Source: Iris pallida (taxonomy: Eukaryota; Streptophyta; Magnoliopsida; Asparagales; Iridaceae). Taken from it: 64,000 bases of DNA. Made by a program: the position numbers and the translations under genes. The notes below the pieces were generated by a model. The model was not told the origin of the DNA, did not search any database, and was given only the letters and a program-made list of their open reading frames with translations. The stretch is from contig JANAVB010031417.1 in the NCBI GenBank assembly GCA_029216955.1, positions 19,252,219-19,316,218 of the forward strand, written 5' to 3'. Shown piece by piece: positions 1 to 12,179 of this stretch (position 1 is its first letter; each line of letters starts with the position of its first letter).

Positions 1-20
1 AATTTGATACCCGATGACTT

Positions 21-485
21 TGTTAGAAATTAATGTACCCTGTCGATTCATGAGATGAAGAACATAATAAAATTGCGGAAGCGTACCAGAATCCATTGCT
101 AGACTTGTTGGATCTTGAAGCGAACGTCTCTTTATTGGGGTTTGATCTTCCAGCCCGCTACAGCCCTTAATAACAAAGATGAAATCTTTGTTCCTCTCTT
201 TGTTGATGGGGATACATAAGAGAATAGAGAAACCCTCTCTTTGGTGGTCGTATGAGTTGGGGACCATAACCTAATGAATACACATATTTATATATGTGTT
301 GATATTTCTAATTTGGCCCCTCATCAAATTAGAATTATCTCCTGTATCTACACATTAATTCCATGACAATTATACCCTTAAGCCAATTTCCAAAAAGACC
401 ACTTTAATTTGGCTTAATTATTTAGATAGCCCAAACACAATTAATTTTACATGTGTGGCCCCTTAATTATTGAATAATTCCAACA
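21..485 (-). repeat. 3' LTR of the minus-strand Copia element
   Basis: 465 bp, TG...CA on both strands. It is the copy next to the polypurine tract and therefore the 3' LTR in element orientation. It differs from the partner LTR at 4831-5296 by scattered substitutions only. TSD GACTT precedes it at 16-20. Confidence 0.92.
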
Positions 486-495
486 ATCTCCTACT
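486..495 (-). other. Polypurine tract of the Copia element
   Basis: On the minus strand the bases directly before the 3' LTR read AGTAGGAGAT, a purine-rich tract of the kind that primes plus-strand DNA synthesis in Copia elements. Confidence 0.75.
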
Positions 496-994
496 GGGCC
501 ACATATGTAACCTTATAATTGTGTTAACCTTAGTGAGCTCATAAATTGCTATCTTAATCCTTAGGGTATATCCGGACAATCTCGTCCATTAACTATATCA
601 ATATAGGATCAAAGCGGCCTTCGTCACATATAGCGTAACTAAACCATCAATGGTCACATATACCAATATAGCTAAATGACATAATCAATCATGGATGCGT
701 AGCATAAAAATTACACGCAATGTGATCAATACATGTCTATTTTCAACTGGTCCTCCTTAACTTTAGTGAGATCAATACTTTAACATAATAAAAACAGAAT
801 GAACTGAATTTCCATATATCTGATCAGATAAATATCCAAAAATACTTTAATACATAAATGTGTCCAAAACCAAATAGCACCCAAATACATAAAATACAAA
901 CTCCCACTATATTGCCATATTCTTAAGTAACATCCATATGAGCAGTATGTTCATGAAAACCCCTGGGTGATAATGCTTTTGTGAGCGGATCCGC

Positions 995-3500
995 TAACAT
1001 GGAGTTTGTTCTAATGTGCTATATGGACACTATAACCATTCTGAATTCTTTCCTTCACAACTAGAAACTTTATGACAATATCCTTGACTTATACAAGTTT
1101 CTGTTGTCATTGGAATACATTATTGCTGATTTATTGTCACACCATAATTTAAGTGGTCTTTCAACACCGTACTGTAGGCACAGCCTTGTGACAAAATTTC
1201 GCAACCATATTCCCTAAATAGATGTCCCACAGCATGTTATAAACCTTGCTGCCATGGTGGAAGAAATTATGAGTGCATGTTTGACACTCATCCAAAATAT
1301 ATCTCCATTAGTCAGCATAACCTGATGTGGATCTCCTACTGTGTTGGCATCCAACAAAATCGGAGTCAGAATACCTTATGATCTCCAGAATTATCCGATC
1401 TCCGACAAAGAGCATATAATTTCTTGTTCTCTATTAATTACTTAAGTAGTTTGGCTGCTACCCAATGATCCATCCATATTTGCTTAAATATCTGCCTAAC
1501 ATTCTAATATGTACGCAATATCCTGACGCGTACATACTTGAGCATACATTAGACTCTCTACAACTAATCATGAAGGAAAAATCTATTGTATTTTCTTAAT
1601 TTCAAGGCTATTCTTAGGGCACTGATTGAGAATGAACTTGTCTCCTTTAGCGAGAGAAGTTACCTGGTTTGCATTGAATACTTTAATCAATATACAAAAA
1701 TAGAAAATTATTCCTACTCCTACTGAACTTGTGATACACACAATCTTCATCAGTGTTCATCTCAAAACCAAATGAGATAATCACTTGAAGTACCTTTGAC
1801 GAGAAGCTTGCTTGAGTTCATAAATAGATTTTGTCAATTTGCAAACCATATTCTTTGGATCTTTCGATACAAAGTTTTTTGGTTGCACCATATAAACTGT
1901 TTTATCAATGTTACCATTGAAAAATATCGTTTTGTCATCCATTTAATGTAATTCAAGATCAAAATGTGCAACATGTGCTATTATTGTTTTAAATAAGTTT
2001 TTCAAAGATACCTAAGAGAAAAAATTCTTTAAAATCAATCCCAAAATTTTGAGTAAAGTCACTAGTTACAAGACATACTTTATACCTCTCCACATGACCC
2101 TTCAAATCTTTCTTGGTTCTAAATGTCCATTTGCAACCAATGGATTTTATACCTTTTGGTAATGGAACAAATTCTTAAACATTATTGTCTTGCATGAACT
2201 TATACTCCTTATTTATTGTATCAATCCACTTTGAGAACTGGAACTTTCCATGGCCTGACGGAAGTTGATTAGATCATCTTCCAGTAGCCACAGTCTTTCT
2301 CACGTTCCTAGAGAAATATGACAATATTATCCGAAATTATATTTCTCCTTTCTCTGGTGGACCATTTTAATATTACCGGTTCTTGAGGTTGTTGAGTTTG
2401 TTCCTTAGGAATAATTACCTTATCTTGAATGGGGTGCCGCTACGTTGTCGTTGTTAAGGTATCTCAACAACGACTTATAGAGGTAATTCGACATTGTCTT
2501 ATTGAGACTCCGAATTCACTTCTTGATTATGATAGGTATAGAATCCTTCACATCGTCAAAAGTGATAGTAGGAATCGTAATTGATTCCTTCTCAAAGACA
2601 ATGATCCTGACTTTATTCCTCCTCCAAACTCAACATCCTCAAAAACTATTTCACTTCTCGTCTCAAAATTTTCTTTTATGTGGGATCGTATAATTATTAA
2701 CCCCTTGATTTGTCAGCATAGCAAATAAAGTAGCTGCTTACAGTTGAACTTTGGTCTGTATTTCCTTTACACACTAATATAGACATTAAAATCTATAAAG
2801 TCAATAAAATCCAAATCTCATCAAACACAAGTCGTTCAACTCTATTTCTAGATATGTGACCTAATCGCTTATGTCATAATGAGGCTAAAAATATTTATTG
2901 TTAATTTTGTGTTTAGTACCACATGATTCCACTTGCAAGGTTTCATTTAAGCTGCAATAGTTTCAACTGAATATAGGCGATCATAAATCTTAAAGGAACC
3001 GTTACCAATAATATTTGGATTTAAAGATAAACTAAACTTATTATTTCCAAATGAACAATGATAACCAAATTTGTCCATTAAGGAAACTGAAACTGAATTT
3101 CGTCTAAAAGACGGTACAATAAAAGTGTCTATCAAATCCAAATAATAATTGATTCTTAAAAATAACCTAAAATGTCCTATTGATTTCACTTCTACCGAAT
3201 TGTCGTCACCCACATAGATGTATCTTTCACCATCAATTGACTTTCGGTAACTCAAGCAACCTTGCCTAGAACATTAATGTGGATAGTCCCACCAGAATCT
3301 AACTACCATGAGTTTCTAGGTACTGAAGCTAAATTAACCTCAGAACAGACCAAATTGAGAAATGTACTTTTCCTTATGTGTCCTGACTTGTCACAAAATA
3401 AACAACCCTTAGTTTTATATTGTTGTTTCTTTTGAGCTAGGACCTCAACAGCTTCTGTATTTCTTTTCTTTTTGCCCTTAAAATTTATCCCATTAAGCAT
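995..3500 (-). pseudogene. Broken gag-pol of the Copia element
   Basis: Minus-strand fragments in the expected order. At 3303-3500 there is a nucleocapsid-like stretch with a damaged CCHC knuckle (CLFCDKSGH present, the final Cys not in its usual place). At about 3250-3300 a DSGGT-type aspartic protease motif is followed, to 2947, by the conserved protease/pre-integrase block (MDKFGYHCSFGN). At about 2070-2190 a reverse transcriptase block contains LPKG...IGCKWTF. RNase H-like sequence follows toward 1000. Every fragment sits between stops or shifts, so no functional polyprotein can be made. Confidence 0.85.
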
Positions 3501-4816
3501 GAAAATTGAATTCGTATTGGCAGATATTATAACAACATTAACTGAAAAGAGAACAAAAATAAATAAACGATTATGCTCTAATTAATAACCAAAGAATAAA
3601 AGATAGTCAAACAAATTTAAATAATGGTGAACCCCATCTCAAGATACCTAGTGCATCATTAATATCAAGTCTTTGGACAGTGATACTAACTGCAAGTGGT
3701 ACTCTTGGTGTAGTGATCAAACGTTGACAATAAGTCATGTCAAATAATAAGCCTAAATTTGGATCGGGTTATTATTCACATGTAAACCGTATAATTGTCA
3801 CACATTTATCACCACAAGTATGTGTGCAATTCGGCCAAGTATTAATCTTCCTTTGGGCCGACTAATACCCGCATGAATATACACACACAAACATCCAATA
3901 TCCCTCATAGGCTATCTACGCAAGAGAGGTCACTTTGGCGACATCTTGTTTCAATGTTGACTAAATTTTACAAAACTGAATCATGTCCAAAACTTTATGT
4001 ACATGTATATTTAAAAAATATAAATAGTCAATAATCAACAGATTAGATTCCACTGAATATCATGCATCAAAAGATTATATCAAATAATCTATAAAGATTA
4101 CACCAAAAATTTATCTGCTATATAATAAGCAAGTGAATCTTTTGAATAACTTAAAATATGCATTCCATATTATCACATGTCCAACAAGTGAATTCCGAAT
4201 CTTTTGAATAACTTAAAATATGTAATAAGCAAGTGAATCTTTTGTTTAAATTTTTTTTTTGAGTGCTGGAATATATTAAAAAAAAATTCACTTGCTTAAA
4301 ATATTTCGAAACAGCAATATAAAAAAAAAATTGTTATTGATGAGACAGGTGCACCATTATAGCTTTCACTCAAATCTACCAAAAAAGTAACGTGCAAGCC
4401 TTTTTGTTCTCCTTTTCTCTTCAAAGATTGTTTAAACTAAATAATAAGAAGCATGGCCGCTTAAATAATCTATGTCGAGTCTGTGATGCCAAGTAATCAA
4501 GGTTTCTAAAAGTTAGCATAATTATCCACATCAAAATTATATTCTCCAACCAAATCCTTTTAATGGAATCAAACAATTTTTGCTAAACTGAAATATTAGT
4601 ATGATTTAAATTAGGGAATCGAAACATTAGTACATGCAAATCATCTGATTCCAACAAAAAAAATAAAAAAATAAAAAATAAAACTCAATCGACGGATCAT
4701 AAAACTTTGATCGAGCAATGGAAACCCCTAAATTAAATTAGATCAAACGATCTAGGGTTTCTGAACACCAACAAAAATTAAATCTAAACCTTCAATCTCA
4801 TAAATCAAACAAGGAG

Positions 4817-4828
4817 GCTCTGATACCA
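4817..4828 (-). other. Primer-binding site (initiator Met-tRNA type)
   Basis: On the minus strand this reads TGGTATCAGAGC, two bases from the end of the right LTR. This is the standard Copia primer site, complementary to the 3' end of initiator tRNA-Met. It fixes the right LTR as the 5' LTR and the element as minus-strand. Confidence 0.9.
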
Positions 4829-4830
4829 CT

Positions 4831-5296
4831 TGTTAGAAATTAATGTACCCTGTCGATTCATGAGATGAAGAACATAATAAAATTGCAGAAGCGTACCTGA
4901 ATCCATTGCTAGACTTGATGGATCTTGAAGCGAACGTCTCTTTATTGGGGTTTGATCTTCCAAACCGCTACAGCCCTTAATAACAAAGATGAAATCTTTG
5001 TTCCTCTCTTTGTTGATGGGGATACAGAAGAGAATAGAGAAACACTCTCTTTGGTGGCCGTATGAGTTGGGGACCATAACCCTAATGAATACACATATTT
5101 ATATATGTGTTGATATTTCTAATTTGGCCCATCATCAAATTAGAATTATCTCCGGTATCTACACATTAATTCCATGACAATTATACCCTTAAGCCAATTT
5201 TCAAAAAGACCACTTTAATTTGGCTTAATTATTTAGATAGCCCAAACACAATTAATTTTACATGTGTGGCCCCTTAATTATTGAATAATTCCAACA
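4831..5296 (-). repeat. 5' LTR of the minus-strand Copia element
   Basis: 466 bp, next to the primer-binding site and followed by the GACTT duplication at 5297-5301. The short open frames inside it are fortuitous and recur in the other LTR copies. Confidence 0.92.
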
Positions 5297-5301
5297 GACT
5301 T

Positions 5302-6070
5302 GTCAAGTAACAACTCTTATTAGCACCTAGTTTGACTAGCATACTACATCCTTTGACTTGTCATATTAGGATTCCAATTAGCACCTCATTTGACAAGCAT
5401 ACCGATTTCTTTAACTGTTTGTATTTCCTATAAATAAGATTTAATATCTCTATTAAAAATATATAATAATCAATCTTATATTTTTTTTTTTCTTCTTCAT
5501 AGTTTTGACTCTCTATAGTTTTGTAGGTTAGGCATCATGTCCCTCCTCTTTTGAGTGCTTTCTTCTATAATTTGGGCAAGTCAATTGATCATTCAATCTG
5601 CATGTTTAGTTATAATTTGCATGTGTTGTGTTGCCTTAGGAAAGCTTGGTGAATGTATATCATTCTTATAAGCTTAGGTATTTTCGTTGTCAGTCCGTGA
5701 TATTTATACAATAAAATATTTTATTCGCTTGTTGCAGGTCGCGATCAAATTAGTATGGATTGTATTGCTAATGAAGTAACTAAGTATAATATCATCAACT
5801 TGTGGTGCAGAAACTATTAATACATATAACACAACTATTAAGTTCCACTTACGATCCGATTACGGCTATAGAGGCAAGAGCATTCCGTGGTTGGACATTG
5901 GATCCTTAATTTATCAACATAGAAGTAATGGCGAACCCATAATTAAGTTTTAAGAAAAAAAATACATAAATTTCTTCTATGATTACTTAAAACTGTAATT
6001 ATTACTTTGGTCAAGTTTATTATATATGATTTGATCAAAGTAGCCAAGGACGGAGCCACCTTAGGACTAA
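5302..6070. other. AT-rich non-coding stretch, TATA-like site
   Basis: No gene seen. A TATA-box-like CTATAAATA lies at 5428-5436 and is followed by an AT-rich leader-like segment. The context (a direct repeat of 'ttagcacct...ttga.aagcata' around 5320-5410) looks like a decayed repeat and not a host promoter. Near 6045-6060 the text resembles a degenerate hAT terminus (gacggagcca). Confidence 0.4.
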
Positions 6071-6492
6071 GGCCTCGTTTGGTTTACGAATTTAAGAAAC
6101 CAAGAAAGAAAACTTTTTCCTTTCCTTTATTTGGTAGCCACAAACTTGTGAATTAATTTTCTGACAAGGAAAAATTGGTGGGAATATGTTCCACTCAAAA
6201 CTTATGGGATTGATTTTTCCTCCTCCTTTTCCAACATTTATTACAAAAGTTATGGCAAAAGTAACCATATGGCATTGCTTATTTTACCCATTAATGTTAT
6301 TTTTTATAATATTATTTTTATTTTAAAAAGGTAAGAATATTATTGGAACATTGTTATATTTTGTTTTCCTTTCGTAGGTAGTTTTCTTGTTTTACCAAAC
6401 AACGGAAAGTAAATGTGACAGAAATTTTACTTTTCCATTTCCACAAAGAATACAAGGAAATTCATTTCCTTTCCGTGAACCAAAACGAGGCC
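6071..6492. mobile_element. Tourist-like (PIF/Harbinger) MITE with TAA TSD
   Basis: The 422-bp segment begins GGCCTCGTTTGGTTTACG and ends with its imperfect inverse (CGTGAACCAAAACGAGGCC). TAA is present directly on both sides (6068-6070 and 6493-6495), the 3-bp target duplication typical of PIF/Harbinger MITEs. There is no coding capacity. A related terminus lies near 28690-28732. Confidence 0.8.
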
Positions 6493-6495
6493 TAA

Positions 6496-7636
6496 GTGTT
6501 TGGATGCTTTGGACTTCAGAAAAGTTGGACTAGTGCTTAACATCAGTTGATTTCGTGCATGTAGCCAACTTGATCAAGGGAGAAATCTTGACTTATTGAA
6601 TCCAAATCCGTGTGCATGAGAAGATATTGTGCGAGTTAGGTTTGAGAACATTTGAAACTTTCTAGTAATCAACTTTTCATTGATTTTTCATAGAAAAGAA
6701 ATTCAATGTTTTGATACCCATGATCTTGGAAATACGTAACAAAAAATATCAATTTTTTTTATTATCGATCAGACAAAGATGAGAATCTTAATTTAATTTA
6801 TCATAAATGTTCTTTCATTAATTTGATATGATGGTACTGTAATTTAAATTCAGCTGGTGTCATTAAGGGTATTGTCGTCAAACAAATTGTAATTAATGCA
6901 CCCGACCAATATTTCAGAAAGCAAAAAATATTTTCAAGGGGACATTAGATTTCTTACAACTATGGAAAATTGAAGCCCCCCGTACTCTCCTCCAATTTCT
7001 AATTCTAGACTTATCAAATATGGGTAGAGAAGCAAAATATATTCTCAAAACTCTAAAACTTGAACCAAACAACACAAAGTGTGCAAAGAGGTGAAATGTA
7101 GTTTGGAGGTCTTATAACAAATGTTTGTTGCATGTGTTCCAACAAAAACAACTTTTTGTTCCTATTAATAAAAGCTCCATACAATTAGACATACTACACA
7201 CTTAAGTTGTAAATAAAACATTTCTTGTAGCCACCTAAACACTAAATCTGTATCATTTCAAATACTGCAGGTTTCTCTATGCAACCAAACATGCCATAAT
7301 TACCTAAGAAAAATAATAGCCAAAGAAAAATAGCTTTCCACTTTATAATCCAATTTTTAAGATCCATATGGATGTAGTCTAAAATTAAAAAGGAAAAAAA
7401 AAAAAAGAAAAAAAAAGAGAGAGAGGATGTAGTCTATTACTTATGATATCCTCCTATTATCTCGGATATTTATTTCATAGACATCTAGGTAAATTCGTTT
7501 ACGGATATCTGTCACATGTATATTATTTATTGCTACGTATAAAAAAATTACCATTAAATGATATCAATCCGTCCGTGTTGTATGAAAAGCTATAATCTTT
7601 AGGGCTATTTAGTAATAGAGTCTCACATAATAGTTG
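6496..7636. other. Non-coding AT-rich DNA
   Basis: No supported gene on either strand. It contains an A-rich/GA tract at about 7389-7427 and nothing else that I can classify. Confidence 0.5.
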
Positions 7637-7772
7637 TTATTAGAGTTTGGGTCTCCAAATTGTTCAGCGTTAGTGTTTGGGTTTCCAAACCACTGTTGAC
7701 GTAGGCTAGTGAATAGTGATTTGGAGATCCAAACTCTAATGTCGGACAATTTGGAGACCCTATCCCTAATAT
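7637..7772. repeat. Foldback element, copy 1
   Basis: Arms of about 57 bp (7637-7693 and 7717-7772) are imperfect inverse copies carrying the phrase 'attagagtttgggtctcc'. They flank a ~23-bp loop. The same phrase occurs in the foldback at 10455-10596, so this is a small MITE-like family. No clear TSD was found. Confidence 0.6.
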
Positions 7773-8227
7773 CATATATCGTAACTAACCCTAATCTTTA
7801 TCTTATCAATTTTATATAATATTATTTTCCATAGAGTTATGGAATGAATAGAGGCCTACTAAAGTCGTACCCTTAAAATTAGCCTAGCCAGTAACTTAGC
7901 ACAGATGGGATTTTTATTAGCCCTTGAGCCTCGGTCCACAAATAAATATTAGGCCTTTATATATATTTAGGGCCCATGGATCCGTGGGGTTTAATAATAA
8001 ATTGAAATGTTTTGACATAAATCCATTAACTCTCTATTTCTTTATTTCTTCAGGATAATTGTTTTAAAATATCGACATAAATAAACAATTAAACAGCCAG
8101 AGAATCATTTTAATGATAGTACTGTGAAATAACATGATAAGAGTTATCCATCCCATGGAATTTTATACAAGGACTAGTGCAAATATATCCTATTTACCAA
8201 TAGATAAATGCTTTATTAACCCGAGAA

Positions 8228-8276
8228 GGCCGGCCCGGCCGGGCCGGACCGGACCAGACCAGACCGGACCGGACCG
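8228..8276. repeat. GC-rich simple repeat (GGCCG/GGACC)n
   Basis: About 49 bp of ccggcc/ggacc units in an otherwise AT-rich stretch. It lies immediately upstream of the long hairpin at 8322-8471. Confidence 0.85.
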
Positions 8277-8321
8277 TTGATCTTGTCCAGGCTGACTCCA
8301 CATATGTCAAGGAAAGCATTA

Positions 8322-8471
8322 CCAATAATGCAGTGCCACATCAGTGTGGCTATGAAGTGTGTCAAGAAAAGTGTGTCTCCATAGTATTACTCTTTTGACT
8401 GAGTAATACTATGGAGACACACTTTTCTTGACACACTTTATAGCCACACTGATGTGGCACTGCATTATTGG
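8322..8471. repeat. Near-perfect 71-bp-arm hairpin (MITE or miRNA-like)
   Basis: Left arm 8322-8392 and right arm 8401-8471 are inverse complements with one visible mismatch and an 8-base loop. A ~34-bp direct repeat of the left flank and arm base (from 'gtcaaggaaagcatt') recurs at 8486-8519, so a second partial copy abuts it. Such a hairpin is either a very young foldback MITE or a precursor-like small-RNA locus. The sequence alone does not decide. Confidence 0.75.
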
Positions 8472-8557
8472 ATGCATTATTGGATGTCAAGGAAAGCATT
8501 ACCAATAATGCAGTGCCACTCTTGAAGTATAAATGACTTACTATGGAAATATTTTGT

Positions 8558-8797
8558 GTGCTCATGTTGAGTACTGGCTACATAGCTTGCTCTCCTGTTG
8601 TGTTGGGATGAAAGTAAAAGCAAACCTATAGCATGCAGCTTGCTCTTTTGAGTGCTCATGTTGAGTACTGACTACATAGCTTACTTTGTTGAATGGTTGG
8701 TTTTATTCAAAATTGTTGTTGCAGGAATATTCAAAATTGTTGAATGGTTGCTCTTTTGAGTGCTCATGTTCAGTACTGACTACATAGCTTGCTCTTT
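8558..8797. repeat. Three interspersed ~35-48-bp direct repeats
   Basis: The phrase 'gctcatgttgagtactg' followed by 'ctacatagctt' occurs three times (about 8558-8592, 8641-8688, 8750-8797). Unique DNA lies between the copies. There is no open frame through them. Confidence 0.7.
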
Positions 8798-9054
8798 GTG
8801 TGGCATCATTACCCTATGAATAGAATTTTGAGCATTGTCAATTTGAAACATCTTGCTAACCTCGTCTCCAGGTTCTCATTGGAGGTATCAGATGTAACAT
8901 TATGATTTTATGTAACTTCACATAGGAGGGATCATGAATATTTTCTTAATTTATCATGTTCCCCCTTTTCATATCATTTTTCTGTCGATGTTGCAGGGAA
9001 ATGATGCACAATGAGCGTGGAGTTTCTTCAGGAGGACCAAATACTTTTCGCAGG

Positions 9055-9390
9055 CAGGGCCGGCCCTGGCCCAGGGCGGCCAGGGCGACCGCCCAGGGCC
9101 CCAAGGAATTTGGGGGCCCAAAAAATTTAATTTAAACATATGTATATTAATAATCTTATACCTAAAACAGAACTAATATGTAACATGATTCCCTTCTAAC
9201 ACAAAATAATTGTGGTGTAGTGGTTATTATCTTAAACTTGCATACTAGAGGTCCTAGGTTCAATTCTTGGTTGTATCAATTTTCAATTTAATTTTATTTC
9301 TGTTTTTTTTTTATTATATATGGGCACCATTTATATGGGCCCCATTGTGAAAGTTTGTCCAGGGCCCCCATGGACTCAGGGCCGGCCCTG
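9055..9390. mobile_element. hAT-type MITE with 8-bp TSD
   Basis: The 336-bp element has CAGGGCCGGCCCTG at both ends (the terminus is itself palindromic). It is flanked by a perfect 8-bp duplication, TTCGCAGG (9047-9054 and 9391-9398), diagnostic of hAT transposition. The interior is AT-rich and non-coding, with 'gggggccc' subterminal blocks in both halves. Confidence 0.9.
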
Positions 9391-9590
9391 TTCGCAGGTA
9401 CAATATAGTTTTGTTATAAAATATTTGAACATGCATTCTCTAATATTGTACCTTTTGAACATGCACTATAGGAATATAATTCTATGAATCTTTGAACCTG
9501 CATTCTTTTTGAATTTGATATCACTAAAAAATTTGCTCTATTATAACTTTTATGATGTGATTATTGTTATTCTTTAGTTTGCTTGGGCAC

Positions 9591-9690
9591 TCGGCCCCTG
9601 TCCACTTGGAGTCCTAGCTCCGTCCCTGAGTGCATCTAGGTAATTATGTGTTTGTGTGTGTGTGTGCGCGCGCGCGCATGCTACTACCTT
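9591..9690. repeat. hAT-like terminus fragment and (TG)n(CG)n tract
   Basis: At about 9594-9628 the text 'ggagtcctagctccgtccctg' resembles a hAT terminus, but no partner end or TSD was found. A (TG)n(CG)n microsatellite follows at about 9652-9680. Confidence 0.5.
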
Positions 9691-10454
9691 ATAATAGTAA
9701 TAAATATATAATTTTTAAAAAAGATAGTTGGCATGTCTAGTCCCCATTGTAATACACTTGGCATTGGTTAGAGTATTACTCTCTCAATAGACGAAGGATA
9801 TGCACGATGCATCTATAAGAAAATCTTTGTATCTAATGGGGCCCTTAGGAGAGGAACTAAGAAAAGTTTGACTCTCCTATATTTAGTATACAATAAGAAA
9901 GTAAAATCATGAGCAAGGATTAGATGAAATAAATTAGAATTCGAAATCAAATGATGCCGAAATTTATTTCTCAAGAGGCAACATGGTGAAATATTTTTTT
10001 TGACAAAGCTGCATCGTTCGCTGACATATATTTGTGGCCATCACGTTGGACAAAGCGTTTTTTTTTTTTTTCTCGATATTTTGATCAAAATGTAAATTGA
10101 TTTTTTCAACTATTGCTTTTTTCATTGTACTTGACTCAAATCACCAAACTCTAGTGGGAACACAATTCATTTTGCCATTTCAAATGCAAACCTAAGCCCT
10201 TCAAAATTAGACGGCTAAGTTGTCTTCTCAATCATGTTAATTGCAAAGGGATAAAAAGTAGTAGTTATAAAGTATAAAGTTGCAACTTGCAAAAGAACAT
10301 TCCAACCAACTATAAAATAAGTATAGAGACAGATCCCATGCCTAAAAGATAAAATTTTCATAAGCAAGATATATGAATATAAGCTTATAATATATTTCAT
10401 AGTTGGCACTTGGTATTGATCATTCATAATTAAAAAAAAAGATATTTAATTTTA
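9691..10454. other. Non-coding AT-rich DNA
   Basis: No gene or complete element recognised. The short minus-strand open frame at 10215-10427 has no recognisable motif. Confidence 0.45.
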
Positions 10455-10596
10455 GGGTCTCACATATACATTAATATTAGAATTTGGGTATCAAAATTAG
10501 AATTTATGTCTCGAAATCATTGTTCATACATGCATGAACAATAATTTTGAAACCCAAATTCTAGATCAATTTCGAAACTCAAACTCTCATATATAA
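10455..10596. repeat. Foldback element, copy 2
   Basis: An imperfect inverted repeat centred near 10530 (cattgttcatacatgcatga). The arms carry 'attagaatttgggt' and its inverse. It is related in sequence to the foldback at 7637-7772. Confidence 0.6.
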
Positions 10597-10600
10597 AGGG

Positions 10601-10776
10601 GAGGAGAGAGAGAGAGAGAGAGAGAGAGAATAAGGGAGGTGAGGTGTCACCCTATAGGTGGTGGATATATCACCTTCCTGCTATCATGCACCGAAAAGTG
10701 TGCAAGTTAGTGCATGATGATAGCATGAGAGGGTGACACATAGACACCTCCCCGTGAGGTGGCACCTCACCTCCTT
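10601..10776. repeat. GA-tract-linked repeat, copy A
   Basis: A (GA)n run is followed by ~150 bp containing 'gtgtcaccc', 'gcatgatgatagcatgag' and 'gtgaggtggcacctcac'. A diverged copy with the same order lies at 11240-11400. The inner halves pair with each other (tgtcaccc / gggtgaca). Confidence 0.65.
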
Positions 10777-11206
10777 AGAGCTCCAACCCCCTATTGTCTT
10801 GTTAAGTGTTGTGAGTTTACGTGGCACCTATGTGGCATGAGCCACAAGACAATGTCTTGTTTATGTGGCAAAATTATCTCAAAAGACAATGAGATAGAAA
10901 AACTCTCTCCAATGCAAAAGTATTGAGAAGACGATAAAAGTATTTTTTCCAACTTCCAAGGCAACTTTTAAGACAACTACTCATCTTTTCTTTTTTCTAA
11001 TATTTTTTATTCATAATGATGACATGGAAGAGAAGACATTGTCAAGTGCATTGTCTAGAACAAGACAATCAACTTCACAAGTCTTCTTTAATTTTTGCCA
11101 CTTAAGCTTCACAATTGACTTGACAATTGCATTGGAGAAGAACTTTTGAATAAAATTTTGTCATTCCTATGTGGCATTAATTTTTTTCAAAGTCACATAG
11201 GGTTGG
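10777..11206. mobile_element. Possible MITE between two related repeats
   Basis: The ends are inverse-related (left 'gagctccaacccc', right 'agggttggagatgg'). The interior is rich in 'acaagacaat/attgtct' words and non-coding. No TSD was established, so the call is tentative. Confidence 0.4.
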
Positions 11207-11216
11207 AGATGGCTTA

Positions 11217-11270
<54 letters not shown>

Positions 11271-11465
11271 TATGGGTGGTGGCTACGTGTCACCCCATGC
11301 TATCAGCATGTACCGAAAGTGTGCAAGTGCATGATAATAGTATGGGAGGGTGACACATAGCCAACTCACTGTGAGGTGGCACCTCACATCACTTACTCTC
11401 TCTCTCTCTTCTCTCTTCTCTCTTTCTCTCTCTCTCTCTCCTCTTCTTATATATAATATATATAT
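11207..11465. repeat. (CT)n(TA)n(GA)n tract and repeat copy B
   Basis: A self-complementary CT/TA/GA microsatellite occupies about 11216-11269. It is followed by copy B of the repeat at 10601-10776 (same 'gtgtcaccc...gtgcatgata...gggtgacacatag' order). More CT and TA tracts extend to about 11470. Confidence 0.7.
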
Positions 11466-11569
11466 ATATAGAACCAGGTAATTGTATTGATAGCAAAAAA
11501 ATTTAGTTACATTCATCATGAGCTCTCAATTTAATCTCATCCCCTTCACATCATTTTCAACAATATGAA

Positions 11570-11930
11570 TAAGGCAATAAGTGACTTATCTATTTTCAAA
11601 CACCCTTCTATTTCGTTCCCTCCATATGTACCATACTGTTGATGCAAGCCATGCACAAGCCTCTCGGAACCAGCTTGTACACGTCCCCTGCCACTCCTGA
11701 CTTTCTAATGTCTGTCATTGCGGACTTGATGTTATCGGCATTGGAAGCTGAATTCCAAGTCTGGACATTGATCAAACCATATACCTCTTGATATGTTGCA
11801 ACTAAGAATAAGTGCTCATGGGACTTTGTTTGGTGGTATAACGAACATGCTAGATCCTCAATTTGGGTACCAAACCGAAGTAATCGGTCCTTCGGAGGGA
11901 GGCGATGAGTTACAATCTTGTACATAACAT
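11570..11930 (-). pseudogene. LINE reverse-transcriptase C-terminal remnant (zf-RVT)
   Basis: A minus-strand frame of about 105 residues keeps the end-of-ORF2 pattern of plant L1-type LINEs: HRLPPKDRLLRFG, a damaged Cys position, then SHEHLF. This is the zinc-binding region (zf-RVT) downstream of the reverse transcriptase. The upstream RT and endonuclease are missing, and the frame is lost before about 11930. It looks like a 5'-truncated or decayed LINE insertion. Confidence 0.7.
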
Positions 11931-12179
11931 TTGCATCTTATGCGAGATTCCACATCCATACCATGTCAGCATTCTCCAATAATTATAATTTAAATACGAT
12001 TGAGTTGAAAAGTTGGGGGTGGGAGAAATTGGTATTAAAAAAAATAGCAATCAAGTCACACAGCACTTCACATAAATATATTAAACACATAATAAAATAG
12101 CAATCAAGTCTTGATCATTACAAAAAAAATGAAATAAGATTAGGATAAGAAGTTGAAGAGTTGGGCAGAAAAATTTGGA

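Larger units (their letters stand above)
21..5296 (-). mobile_element. Complete but decayed Ty1/copia LTR retrotransposon
   Basis: Two ~465-bp LTRs (21-485 and 4831-5296) of near-identical sequence flank about 4.3 kb. Both begin TG and end CA. The 5-bp duplication GACTT sits immediately outside (16-20 and 5297-5301), so this is an original insertion and not a rearrangement. The element reads on the minus strand: the initiator-Met-tRNA-type primer site adjoins the right LTR, and a polypurine tract adjoins the left LTR. The interior keeps recognisable zinc-knuckle, protease, reverse transcriptase and RNase H stretches on the minus strand, but with many stops and shifts. It is non-autonomous now. 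A solo LTR of the same family, in the opposite orientation, lies at 13705-14174. Confidence 0.93.

Noticed and set aside
4133..4325. Separate small element in the first Copia interior ('gtgaatcttttgaataactt' repeated)
   Set aside because: Only a short local duplication and poly-T/A runs, with no ends or TSD.
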